Source: Neospora caninum Liverpool (Eukaryota; Apicomplexa; Conoidasida; Eucoccidiorida; Sarcocystidae). From it: 64,000 nucleotides of DNA. The notes beneath the pieces were generated by a model. The model made no database searches, was not told where the DNA came from, and saw only the letters and a program-made list of their open reading frames with translations. Of the stretch, positions 25,701 to 37,130 are shown in pieces; position 1 is the stretch's first letter; the number at the start of each line of letters is the position of its first letter. Made by a program: the position numbers and the translations under genes. Location: assembly GCF_000208865.1 (NCBI RefSeq), contig NC_018398.1, positions 5,976,710 through 6,040,709 on the forward strand, given 5' to 3'.

Positions 25701-28700
25701 GAGAACCGCTCCAAGGGGACACTGAAGAGAAGAAGAAACGCACGAAAAGGCTGCTCTGTGGTGCGCGCGACAGGGGCCTGTTGAAGAGAAAAGGCGATGT
25801 AACAGTGCGAACAGTTCCACTTTGATTGACGTCCGCTGCGGTCTCCGCCGCGCGGAAGGAAGGAAACGGACTCTATCGAGACTAATGTTAGCGTTCGTTT
25901 TGCCCCGAGAACGCGACACGTCCAGCGCGGGAAAGCGCGACAGAGCGACTCACAACCTCAGAGAGATCTTTGTTTCGAGGGAGAAAGGCGAGCGAGGGCG
26001 AAGCCGCGAAGAAGAGCGCACTAGGCGGATCGAATGCCGCGTGTTCCGGGCCGAAGATGCTTCCTGAACAGACCAACCAACCCGTCGGAGTGTCAGGCGC
26101 TGCATCTGAATTTTTGATCCATCCGAGAGCGTTTCGAAGCACTACATGCGTTCCGTCCTTCGGCGCTGCAGTTTTCGGCGAGGGCCTTCGTGGGAGGGAG
26201 CCACGTCTCGCACCCTAACAAGAAGGCAGAGAACAGAGAAGCAGACGCCGCAGAGGAAGCAAAGCAAAACGTGGAGAGTTTCGTCTCGAGGAAAGGACAC
26301 AAAAACAGGGACTTGAGGGGGGAGCAACAGCGACGAGACGGAAATGAAGATGGACAAGAACGCAAGTCTAGCCTCGCGAGTGCACGTCTGTGTTTGATGA
26401 TATAGGAACGAGGCAGCGTTCTTCTGTGCCTTCGCACAAGATATGTTTCGTTCAGACCGAAACGACAGGAGCCTCGTCGTACACTCGAAGCGACGGGGCC
26501 GAGCTTTTACGAAGCAGGGCAGGAAGAAAAAGGATTCGCGTTAAAGCACGAAGCTTCGCTGAGTTCGCGGGCAGAGGGCTATTTCGTTCGAAGCTTTCAA
26601 GCTTTCAGACGTCGCTTTCCTTGACGAAGTTAAGGCATTGGGCTCCTGAGTGTCTCTCTCTATGACTAGTTGAGTGTGTATACGATAACTGCATCATTGG
26701 GGGTTACCAATTATGGTGTGTAGCGTTTCCTTGAAGGTGTCGAAGACGAAACGGCAGGAGACAAAAAACGCGACGAAAAAAGCGCAGTCGGCCATGTCCC
26801 CCGCGAAATCGGAGAGAGGCATGAGACAGAAACGAAGCATTTGCACGAGAACTCTGAAGCGCCTACGCATGAGGAGAAGAGGGACGCAGTCGTGAGTCCC
26901 CCAACGGTGAAGCCGATAGAGAGGCGGAATCGAACCAGAACGCTTCATGTGGAGTCCTCCCCCTCCAGTCGGGCGTATAAACGCAATGTTTACATACCCC
27001 ACGCCTATCTCCGCTTTTACCTTCTTGTGAAGGCCTAGAGCTGTCGAAAGCGAAACTGTTCCAAGGACGACGAAATCCTTCGAGTTCGCAGACGAGAAAG
27101 AGAGCGATTCGTCCGTGGTTCGCAGGAAAGCGAGTGTGTCGTCGTCGAAAAGCGCGCCCCAGAGAAGCGAAGAAGCCGCGGCGCCCTCCACGCCTTCCGG
27201 ACAGGCAGTAAGGCCGCGCACAGGTCCCTCCGCCACTCTGGAGAGAAAACGAAGCAACGGGGGGAAATCGCGAGTTCACGGAGACAACCAACCACTTCAG
27301 AGAGAGAAAAACGCTGAGATTCAGGAGCAGAGCGCCGGCAACGAAAGAGGGCGTGATGCGCAGCGGGGCGGCCCCAGCGGGGCGAGAGGTGAAACGGAGA
27401 CATCCGTGTCGGGTTGAACGCATCGAGAAGCCTACCGCAGTTCTCTGACAAGTCGCGCCTCATCGAGGTTCAGCCACCGGAGCACTCCTTTTTCACTTCC
27501 TGCGAGGACCACCCAGCCGAGCTTTGCATGCTCGGAGCTGCCCAGACAACTCAGCCTCGACGGCAGAGAAATGTGGGACTTGGGGACGCACGTGGATTTC
27601 GAACGAGCGGGGCGGTTGTCGAGGCCAACGAGTTGCACCATGCTGGTCCTGCGCGTCGAGCAAAAGACAGCGATCGCCGGACGTGCGTTGCAACAGTCGT
27701 AGAGGGGGAGACAGTGGAAAGACGGAGAGAGGCAGAAGAACGCGCTTCACGACGCAATCGTGGACGGGAGGACGAAGGCGAGAACGGGGCGGGGAAGAAG
27801 TGTGCAGTTCTGGCCGAAGCAGCGTGGAGGTACCCAGTCACAGCACTTGGGTTTCCCAGCTGGAAGTCTGTTCAGTCTAGATTCGACACCAAAAAAACCG
27901 TCGAACGCCGAAAGAAGCGTGTTTCCTTCACGTTTCGGCCTTCACCTTATCAAACCTGTGCACGTGGCAGTCACGGTGTCGACTTGAAGGCCCAGCTGAG
28001 GCGCCCCTGTCCGCCTGTGGCGGGTGACGAGTCCAACGAGAGGCTGATGGGAGGAAAGTCCGAGAAGCCTCGTCTCCAGCTTCACGTGCCTGGAGCAAAG
28101 ACACACAGTTCCCACGTCCACAACAAAAGGATGTCTGTTGCTCGGGCCCCCTTCATCTCTGTGTTTTCCATCTAGCTACACATATATCGAACTCTCTCTG
28201 TCTCTGGCCATCTTACCATATCAACGTGTATCTCTGCATCTACCTACCTGCTGTCTTATCTACGGATCTATTCAGACGCTCTCTCATTCTATCCATATAC
28301 ATATATATGCATACATGTGTACATACATACACATACAGATGTATATACATATATGCATATACATATGTATGTATAGATGTACATTTTCGCGTACATTTGC
28401 CTATCAGGCGCGCGACATGTTCTCTGTGGTTCTTGCAACAAGACACAACTGCGTGACTCTCCACTTAATATCTTTGCCGAGACGTTTTTGTCCAGTTGCC
28501 GTTCGTTCCCTCCACGTTCTTACGCAATCGCTGCAGCTCCGTTGTCAAGGCCTTCTCCACGGGGACGCATCGACGACAGCTTGCGAGACTTGTCGCTTTG
28601 GGAAAGGCGTTTGGAGCCTGCCTGAGGCTTCCAAACAAATCGAAGAGAAGGGGAAGGCGCCGCGAAAAAGTCTCCCCCAGGCGGTTTGATTCCACTCTGA

Positions 28701-31700
28701 GGGCAGCGTGTGTCTGTGCGTACCCGCAGAACTTTCTTTCCTTCGCTTGTCGCTGGACGGCCAGCGTCGATGCGAGAGGGCAAGCACGCGAGGACCGTTG
28801 TCGGTTTCCACAACGCACGCAAGCTCCCTTTTGTCGCATGTTGAACGGCAGAACTATCACCGCATGCAGTTCCAAGGACGCCCGCGAACGCGGAGATATG
28901 TTTACCCTTTTACGCGCAACCGTGTGCGAAGCCTCTCACCGACGGGGGGTTCTCTGGAGGCGGTGGAAAGAAAGTTTCCAGCAAGGCCCCATCAGCGAGG
29001 AGAAGGAGGCGTTTCTCGCCCTCGGCCTTTGCGACACTCAACACGCGAAGCGATCCACAGCAGCCTTCTCGAGTTTCTGCAAGCTTCAACAGGGCGGCAG
29101 GAGGTGAAGATACAAGTTCCCTTTTTCATCAACGCAATGCGGGAGAGAAAAAGAAAACCACTGTGTTGCAACCGCACAGATTCCCGTCCTCCGACCTGCC
29201 GTCGCTTCTTCGCCATCTTGAGGCGTAACCGCAGACAGCGGGAGATGGCGACGAAGGGCGAGATCAACAGTGCTGAAACTGGGGGGAAACAGCTGAGTAG
29301 GAGATGCATGCAGGAAAGAAAACCGACAGGATTTCACCCATCCTCAAGGGTATCCACTTTCTGCAACGAGGGAAAGAGGCAAAAGGCACCAAAAAATGTG
29401 CCTCGACGTAGGCAAAAGTATACTCCTGAATATGCATAGAAAGCTGTCGATCCATGTGAGAATATACCACAAAAGACCCTCATAAACGCAGCAGTAGGCA
29501 CGTAGACCGCTGGAGAGAGGAGCTAGGCAAGGACTGTAAAGGAATCGAGGGGAAAACGAAAGACTGGCCGGAAAACACCCTTCTTTCGTACCTGGTCACC
29601 TCCGTCGAGAGTCTGAGGCAGATCTAAAGCAGCGCTGTTCGCTAGGTTGACTCTCTGGAAGAAATCAAAGACGCCTTTCTTGCTAGGCAGAAACAAAACA
29701 CTTGAGAGAGCGTCCCTCGCCACAGTTGCCTCGAGAAGAGGCTGCTGGAGCCCATCGGCGGCAACCTGGCGCGTCAGGAGGCGAAGCGTAGACTTGCGAG
29801 ACAGGAGGCTCTAACAAAGGAAACAAAAGTCCACTGCACAGAGAGACCCAGATGAGGCGATTTTCAATCCAGAGAAGATCTCCGAGGCCGTCACGAAGCC
29901 ACGAAATAGCACGATTTCGCCGGTTGGGAATGTGGTCACGAATACACATGTATACAAAAAAACAGCTGCGTATGGGCTGACACGTTTATATCTGTCTACG
30001 CCTATATGTCGGCCTTCGCTGTCTCGACACGTACACAAGCATATGAAGAGTATACATCGAATTGTGTCTTTCATAATCATACCGACGGGTGCCTAGAGTG
30101 TATGTAATGGGTGACAGAACACTTTTCCTGATGTCCTCCTAGCCTATGTTGAAATTCTGGTAAACCTTTTTGAAAAATGTGGGCGTACATAGAAATATAT
30201 ATTTCTATATCTTTAGCGGGAGTCTGCCAAAGCACGCTGGGATGGGGTTGAGCGGCTTGCTCTGGGAACTGGGGTCTTTATGTGTCTCTCGGTTCCAACT
30301 CAGTCTCGCAATGAGGATGCACAGTTTTCTGCTGCGTATCTGCTTCCATGAGTTCTCGCGTGTTCAGTTGCCGTGGTGTTCGACGACGCAGCAGAACTGT
30401 TTCGTACAGACTGGGAAAAAGCACCCCCTTCATCCTTCCCTGGATTTTGCACGGCTGACGTTAAAGAAGATCGAAGCAACAGTCAAAGGCAGAGAACAGC
30501 CTCCGCCGAGTTCACGTACATTCTTGTGGTCGTCGGGGTACCCGCTGGGATCGAACGGGGTGGTGAATTCCGTGTTGCGTTTGGAGAAGAGAACAGACAG
30601 GTCGCTGTGGCAAGTGACGAGGTACGGATCAGAAAAAAGCAAGCAAGTGACGCTAGAAGAAGTCCGGAAGGTCCACAGGATCTTCGCTGCAACGACACTT
30701 TTCTCCTCGGTCAGTTGAAACACAAAGTTGATTCCTGTACTCGCGGCGACGCAACAGCAACACAAGTCTTTCTCGGGTCTCTTCAGAGGCAAAGAAAACC
30801 AAGTCAGGTCGACAATTGCGAACCCCGCTTCTTCGCCGATCGCCTCAGTAACGTTGGCCGCCGACGTGGGCTTCTCTCCCGTCGCGAGTAACTCGACGAA
30901 GCTCAAACTGGTGCGAGACCAGAGGGCGATCAGGTTCGGGTTCGTTCGACAAACCGAGAGCCGTCGGGGTGTGGAGCCTGGGAAAAGCCGGGGGAACAAA
31001 GTGGGGGGAAAAGCGTGGAATGAAACGACGACAAGCCGACACGTCAGTGCAGGAAACGCTTCGACCTGTAGAACGCGCGACAAGAAATGGTCGAGGGAAC
31101 AAACAGAACGCCGAAAGGTGACGAAACCTTACATGCCGTGAAAACGACTGGAGTACCAAGATACGGGCAGAGCAGTCTCAGAGTCTCCGAAGGGTCATGT
31201 ACATGAAAGAGAAAAAGAAACACTCTCGCAGCAAGTAGCAAGGATGTTTAGGAGCGTTACGTGTGGCGACTGTTTCCGAGGGGCTCCACCCGCGTCTTTT
31301 TCGTTCTTGGTTTTGCGTGCTTGAGAGGCGCGAGAAGGATTTCAAGCAGAGGCTGGGTTTCGCTCTCACCGAGGCCAGAAACGTGAATCTCCGTTCGCGT
31401 GACTTCTGAGCATGCAGCCGTGTCAAACACAGTTATAGAGACTGCCGTGATGAGTCCCCGTTTGCCGAGCAATTCTACGCCTTCTTTTTGAGTGTTTGCG
31501 AGACGAGAGGGCTCCCCATCAAGGTCTGCGGGGCTGGGCAGAAATGTTTCCAGATCGTCTTGTTTCTTTGCCAGAGACAGCGAAAGGCAGTACAGCTTGC
31601 GGCCACACGCACTGAAGCCGAGCGCGCACACTTCGCCGAGCAGGGGGCTCTCTGGAGCGCAGAGTAGTGCCTTGAAGTGGAACTCTTTTTCTCCATTTCT

Positions 31701-32312
31701 GTTATACGGAGGTTGCCTCCTCACGAGAAAGACCTGCGAACAGTAGCCGTGTTTTCCCTTTTCGCCTCGGCCGACACAGGCGACGAGACTTTGGTTTCCG
31801 CACGCAGCGAAACACGGGAGAAGCTGCACACGGATCAAGTTTTCCGTCCTCCACCCTGTGTCGTTGTTTACCGACGACGTTTGCCTTCGCTCCACTGATG
31901 GTTTGCTTCCTCTATGCTGATCAACTGGCGACGAGGCTGCGGGTGCGCTAGATGCATTTTGCCTTGTGCCTGTGGCATCTGCACGCTGGTCGGGCTTTGT
32001 CTCGTTTCTCGACTGCGCAGGTTCTCCAGAAGGCAAATCTTGCGACAGGTAGATCTGACTCCCACCCGTCACCTGAGCGTCGTTCCCCTCGGCAAAACTT
32101 ACGAGGCTTCGCTGTCCGGTTTCTACATCCCAGAGACTAAGCGCATTGCCGGTGAGGGAGCAAAGCGTCGTAGAGTCAAGCAACTGGAGAGGAGACCGAG
32201 TCGGCTCCTCCAAGTATACGACATCGGGGAAAACAGAACACATGGGCGTCTCGCATTCAACTATTGCTGTGTGATTCCCTCCTTCCAAGCTGGAACTCGA
32301 TGAAGGCCACAT
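14364..32312 (-). CDS. CFAP43: CFAP43-like axonemal protein (WD40 half plus coiled-coil half, ~27 exons, ~2,270 residues)
   Basis: Start ATG at 32312 (MWPSSSSSLEGG, AAA before ATG); stop TGA at 14366-14364. Exons: 32312-31261, 31176-31133, 30977-30520, 29810-29592, 29083-28940, 28906-28524, 27648-27436, 27237-27021, 26214-25954, 25721-24946, 24593-24360, 23892-23594, 23165-23008, 22576-22383, 21727-21551, 20969-20773, 20134-19988, 19559-19497, 19299-19204, 19134-18823, 18416-18290, 17971-17834, 17374-17120, 16493-16355, 16062-15848, 15271-15142, 14524-14364. From 24593 down every junction agrees in phase. The first ten exons carry beta-propeller-type strands (VVLAGSEKGVLRWLN). The rest are coiled coil with CFAP43-type blocks: IRDALNSLIRENE, RALKQMMDGHL, VEIKQGHIEV and a C-terminal LREELNRLRERSVPMF. 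The family works at the axonemal inner-arm tether; in coccidia the flagellated cell is the microgamete. Junctions at 31.3-31.1, 28.9 and 24.9 kb are uncertain. CFAP44 is the main alternative. Confidence 0.72.
18733..18792. repeat. TA then GATA microsatellite in a CFAP43-like intron
   Basis: A TA run passes directly into about a dozen GATA units. It lies between the exons ending 18823 and starting 18416. Confidence 0.9.
21320..21415. repeat. ATAC/TATA microsatellite in a CFAP43-like intron
   Basis: Degenerate run of ATACATATA-type units between the exons ending 21551 and starting 20969. Confidence 0.85.
22716..22746. repeat. TA microsatellite in a CFAP43-like intron
   Basis: Pure TA run between the exons ending 23008 and starting 22576. 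Confidence 0.9.
28295..28382. repeat. AT-rich ATAC/ATGT microsatellite in a CFAP43-like intron
   Basis: Alternating purine-pyrimidine ATAC/ATGT units between the exons ending 28524 and starting 27648. Confidence 0.8.
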
Positions 32313-35300
32313 TTTCTTAGACGTGTGTGCGCCGTTCTCGCGACAAAACAACGGGTCCTTGAGACTCCAAAAGCGGTGGGACGTGAACCCCTCACGGGCA
32401 AAAACGACTCTCGAGATAACGTTTTATGACTGTTCTGTCAAAGCGACTGTTTTGTCTATCGGCCCACCTTCGTGGGAAAAAGCAACGACGTGGGAGCGAC
32501 AGAAAAGAATGTCTGTTGACGTCGCGCCATTGTGTTCGTTTCAGAGGCGTGTCCGTCAGCGTTGGCTGTTCTCTGTGATTATAAGCAGCCGGGAAATAGC
32601 AGCAAGTAAACAAGTAGGGCTGTCCGTATTTGTGGAGACTTTCCGAGAGGCTCTTCCTCAGCTCCCTTCAACGGTACGAACTAGGGAATGCTGCCTTTCC
32701 CCTGAGGAATGAGGACCGATGATATAACATAACTCAGAGAAGTAAATAAGAGGGGAAAGGCCTCCCTAGATGAAAGCCCCGGAATCCTACTGCCCCAGAG
32801 AACGCCCTGTTCTCCTGCAACTTTGTCTCAAAGTTGTGGCCCAGCAGGAAAACCTGACCGGGCTTCTCAGTAGTGCGCTTACACACTGACAAGCACGCCT
32901 GATCACATTTAATCCTGCCACTTCTTTAGACATTTTGGTAAGCAAAGTTCCACGTTCTCATGCGGCACACTACGGGCAGACGGCAGCCATCTTTTGTGGT
33001 ACTTGCTGGTCGCCACTTTCTTCTAAGAAAATCCCGAGTCCCGTCGTTCCGGAACAGCAGGTTCTGACACCTTTTAATGAACAGCGTCGTCAGTAGCCAG
33101 AGGGCAACGCGAGGGCTGTAAAAAGGACACAGGCAGTGAAACGAAAGAGGCACGATAGGAGTAGGAGAGAAACGCGCCGGAAGAAAAGATTTTCGTGTGG
33201 GTCAGCGAGAGAAAAGCAAGACGCCCCCGCGTTTTATCAACGTCGAAAACACGCGTACACTGTAGTTGACTATACAGCAGTGGGGACGTTTTCGATTCTT
33301 TATATTGCCAACAAACTTACAAACTTTATAATCCAGCTGGCGCCCTGGGTCTCTCGAATTCTAGCGACTGTGTGTAACCAACTTCAAGGGTCTGCTTGCG
33401 GGAACCAGAACAGAAAAGTGCGGAACTTCTCAAGCTGCGCGCGAGATCCAGAAAATCCTGATGCCTGGATCGACAGTTCTGGAGAGAACGTTGAAGTGTG
33501 TAATGGTCAGTCACAGACCTCCCGCAGGGAATCCCGCTTTTAGTTCGTTTTTCTGTTTGGGCAGCGGCAAACTGCAGTTTCGTCGACCTCCGCCTGCGCG
33601 CCCGGCTTTTTTCAGTACAGATCCAGAGAAATTGCTCCTCTTTGATCGTTAGCAGCGAACCTAAAATGCGGCCACCGGTTTTTGCGTAGAACAGTTGACG
33701 ACGCACATCACCGTGTCACGACCGAAAGATATACGCATTAAAGTTCACGTGAACACTTTATCGGGTACATCGCCACCGGTGAACGCACGCGTGGAAAAAC
33801 CACATACCGCAGAAGGAACTTGTTTTGCTTCTGTTGTTTCTCCGGCAGATCGGTCTGCGTTCCCACGGAAGAGTAAGGCCTCGCGGGTGTCCTTCGTGTG
33901 GAGATGTTCTTTGTCACAGGAAGGGTAGACGCACACGTCGCTCACCGTGAGAGGGCTCATCCGCCACCTCGGGGGCCTTTATAATAAAGGAAAAATGTTT
34001 CACTAGGAGTCGTAGGGGTAGGAGGAAAGTGAGACACAAATGTGGGAAGTGGTGACAGCTGGGATGGTCATTCGCCCGCGCAAACACGCAAACGGAGCCA
34101 GAGGGAATGTATGTTTACCTAATCGCGTTTGCGACAGCACTCGCTTCTCCCCCAGGTAAGCGTAGTACAGTAGATTTCTCAGGGGTTCAACCAGTAGAAT
34201 CGTGGTAGTCATCTTACAGTTGAAAGAGAGAGGAGCATTTAAGCAGCAAGAGGTGAGTGCTTCCGCCAGTCCGAGCAGTGCTGTAAGTGTGGAATGCAAA
34301 CACGACAACCACAACTCGAAGAAGCGGGAAACATCCACCTGTAGAACGCGTCAGAGTTCGTTTTGCAACTGAAGACAGTTATATCACAGCCACTCCGGTA
34401 TTTGCAGGAATAGTAACAGACGTGTGATGGTAGTATACGAGATGGTGTTCACGACCTCACTGACGTGATTTTGAAGTCCGCGTTTTTCTGTACACAGCTG
34501 GTGTAGAACACAGTTGAATTCGATACGAAATCTGAGCATTCATGACGCCTTTCTTCTGTGATGGGAGTTCCATGGCAGTTGGGCTGTGAGTACGAATTTT
34601 GCCCGTCAATTCGCGGCTCCCGGCGTATTTAGTCTTACACTTTTGTTCTTTTCTGTCAACTGTTCGACGATTTTCTCTGTCCGACGAAAATGCTGTAGAG
34701 GTTTTCCCTCGTTTTCCCTATTTCTTCCCGCATTGTCTCGCTGACGCATCTGCTTTGCCAGGTCGTGTGGACACAGAGCATGTACTTTTTTAGCAAGAGG
34801 CTCTCGATTCTCGGGTGCTACAAAAGAGTGGAACGACGCCCTTCTTTCCCCGCAGGGGCCTATCGAGTTCCTGTTGCTCGTGGAGATGCTTGCTGTTTTT
34901 ATCCGGGACTCACGAAACAGCAAACTGTTTCTCTCCCTTTCTAACGATCCGGTGCTTTCGCGACTTTCAGTCCAACAGCACAATGCCAGTGAACGCTTCT
35001 CCTGTTCGGCGCGGAGGGAAACGAATCGCATACCTGCCTCAGTGTTCTCATTTGAGGGATAACATCTGAACGTTTCGCACAAGAAAGTTCAATTTAATGT
35101 TGAAAGGAACAAACACGACGTTCATCAAACTACACGTTTGCGGTCAATTCTTCGGAGTCCGGAAAAAAATCACTGCCAACAGATACGGCCATGTTCCTGT
35201 CGATCGCGTGGAGAGACCGGAGGTTCACTGTTAACTTGCATGAACAGTGTGTGAAAGGATACCCTCGCATTTCGCCCCAACCAACGAGGAGACGAACGGC

Positions 35301-37130
35301 ACCGCGTTTCTCCGGCATCCCCTTAAAACAGTTTAACGCGCCTGTTTTTCCCACTTCCTCCCTCACGCACGCTCGCCTACCTCATTTCCTCTTTCCCCGA
35401 GTTCTCCCCTTTTCCTTCCCTCTCTCATCTTACTCATCTCTGCCTTCTGCCCACCTCTGCCTCCCGGTCTCGTGCCTGCCGGTGTCCCGCTCCTGAACCT
35501 GAAGCCTCTCGCTTTCTGTTTTCATGAGAGCCGATTGTTCTCGGGCATGTCGGCCAAGTCCGCGCATTTGGCAATCAGCACACAGACGCCGACAAACCCG
35601 ACAACTCTGAGGACGAGCCTCCACTTGGGAGACAGAGGCTCTTTTGGGGCCTCGCGAAGCATGCCGGGGAACATCATCTTGCGAAAAGAAATATCGCGAT
35701 TTGAGGATCAGCGTGAATCAAGCAACCACAGAAGCCCAGCCTAGGGGACCAGGAAGAGAACCAACGAAAGAAGGAAAAGCTGCAGAAGGGAGAGTAAATG
35801 GAAAGAAACGAAGGAAGCGACACAAGACTGGGGAGACAACCAGTTTTTCGTCTTCTGGGACGACGAATCGGTCAGACGCGGGAGCCTCTCGCGAAGAAAT
35901 CGGACTTACTGGAAGGGTGGCGCAGAAACCCGTACAGGATTTGTTCCCCCCGAACCAATACGGAGCCCGGCAAGCAGATAAAAGGAGGAAAAAATCCCAG
36001 AGACGATTGAAACGCGCAGAAGGCGGGAGAATAAAGCAGAAACTGATTCCCAGAGGCCGCGGAGAACAGACACACCCGGCGATTCCTGCCCTCCGAGATT
36101 CGATCCCCAGAAAATAAGTCCACTTCGAGACGATCAGCAGACTCCTTCTCCGTCGGGATTGCCGTTTTTTTTTTCGATTTCCACTCTTTTTCCTGGCTTT
36201 TCAACTCTCAAAAAGCGCGAGACTGCGGGGCAAGAGGCAAGAGCGCAGACGTGCGCAGTGTCGTCGAGGCCGGCTGCCGCTCCAGCGCCTTTTCGTATTC
36301 GGCTTATATTCGGAGACACCCGAGGAGGGGGCCCCGACGGAGGTTGCGCACACGGCGGCGTATCGATCTGTGGCTTCTCGAGAGGGTCCGTGTCGAAGGC
36401 AGCCAGCTATCGAAGCAGAGATGCAGGTCACTTTGCCCGAATCGCAAGTTTCTTCGAGAGACTGCGGAAGCGAGGAGCATGGTCGCATTCCCTCTTCTTT
36501 TCGCTGCTTTTTCTCCGGAAAATCCGCCCCGCGGTCTCTCTTCGCACGTCTGCTTCGCTGACTCGGTACCTGCAAGGAAGACCGGCAGATCTGCCCCCTG
36601 TCCGTGGAAGCGACGAAATTCCGGAGCAGCTAGCAGCCGCAGCGAAAAAAAAGACGCGAAAAAAGACCGAACGCCGGAGAGAGACTAAACAGGCTCCTTC
36701 GAACGATGTATTTCTCGTCTTGGCACATTTCCGGCAGTCGGTCAGCCGGTGGCGGGTCAGCCGGCGGATTCGCGGATCCTGTCTGCTTCTAAGGTCCAAA
36801 GACGGCATGCTGAGTTCTCTTTTTCGATGAAAGGAAAGTCCTTGCGCGATCTTCCTTTCATGTAAAAGAGCTCGGTCGGAGATTTTTTTCTCTCCGGTCG
36901 TGCCGCTTTCTGGTCTGCACCGCCACGCCTCTCACCACCCGGAGGAAGGAGCACGAGGCTTTCGCGTAAACACACAGGCACTCGTTCTCCTGCATCCAAG
37001 CTTTCTTCCTAAGAACAATCAAAGTACGTCTCGGGCTCCTCTCTAAAGTAACTTTTCTTTGGCGCGCGACTGCTCTTCCTGCGCATTCCTCTCTTCGGTC
37101 TCAACTGTCTTTCCAACTTCCTCTCCGGTG
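32313..37130. other. Long intergenic region between divergent CFAP43-like and TSP1 genes
   Basis: This 4.8-kb stretch separates two divergently transcribed genes and should contain both promoters and 5' untranslated sequence. Part of it (about 33.6-35.2 kb) is more AT-rich than the flanks. Open frames are short and without recognisable domains, apart from a weak small ORF at 35547. I could not identify a promoter element with confidence. Confidence 0.6.
35547..35744 (+). CDS. Weak candidate small protein or first exon (65 residues)
   Basis: An ATG in fair context starts MSAKSAHLAIST and runs 65 codons to a TAG. Amino-acid use is balanced, without the Arg/Ser skew of shadow frames, and the frame includes MPGNIILRKEISRFEDQ. 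It may be a short gene, the first exon of an unmodelled plus-strand transcript, or a chance frame in a 5' leader. No family is recognised and no downstream exon could be joined convincingly. Confidence 0.22.
   Translation: MSAKSAHLAISTQTPTNPTTLRTSLHLGDRGSFGASRSMPGNIILRKEISRFEDQRESSNHRSPA

Noticed and set aside
26900..26990. A GGTTCGATTCC box on the minus strand, resembling a tRNA B box
   Set aside because: The flanking bases do not pair into a T stem and no A box or acceptor stem is found at the right distance; it lies in an intron of the CFAP43-like gene.
28708..29439. A plus-strand 243-codon frame
   Set aside because: Lies opposite WD-coding minus exons; Arg/Ser-rich composition typical of a shadow frame.
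36159..36830. A plus-strand 223-codon frame upstream of the TSP1 gene
   Set aside because: Arg/Ser-rich, no recognisable content, and a comparable frame exists on the opposite strand; probably leader or promoter DNA.
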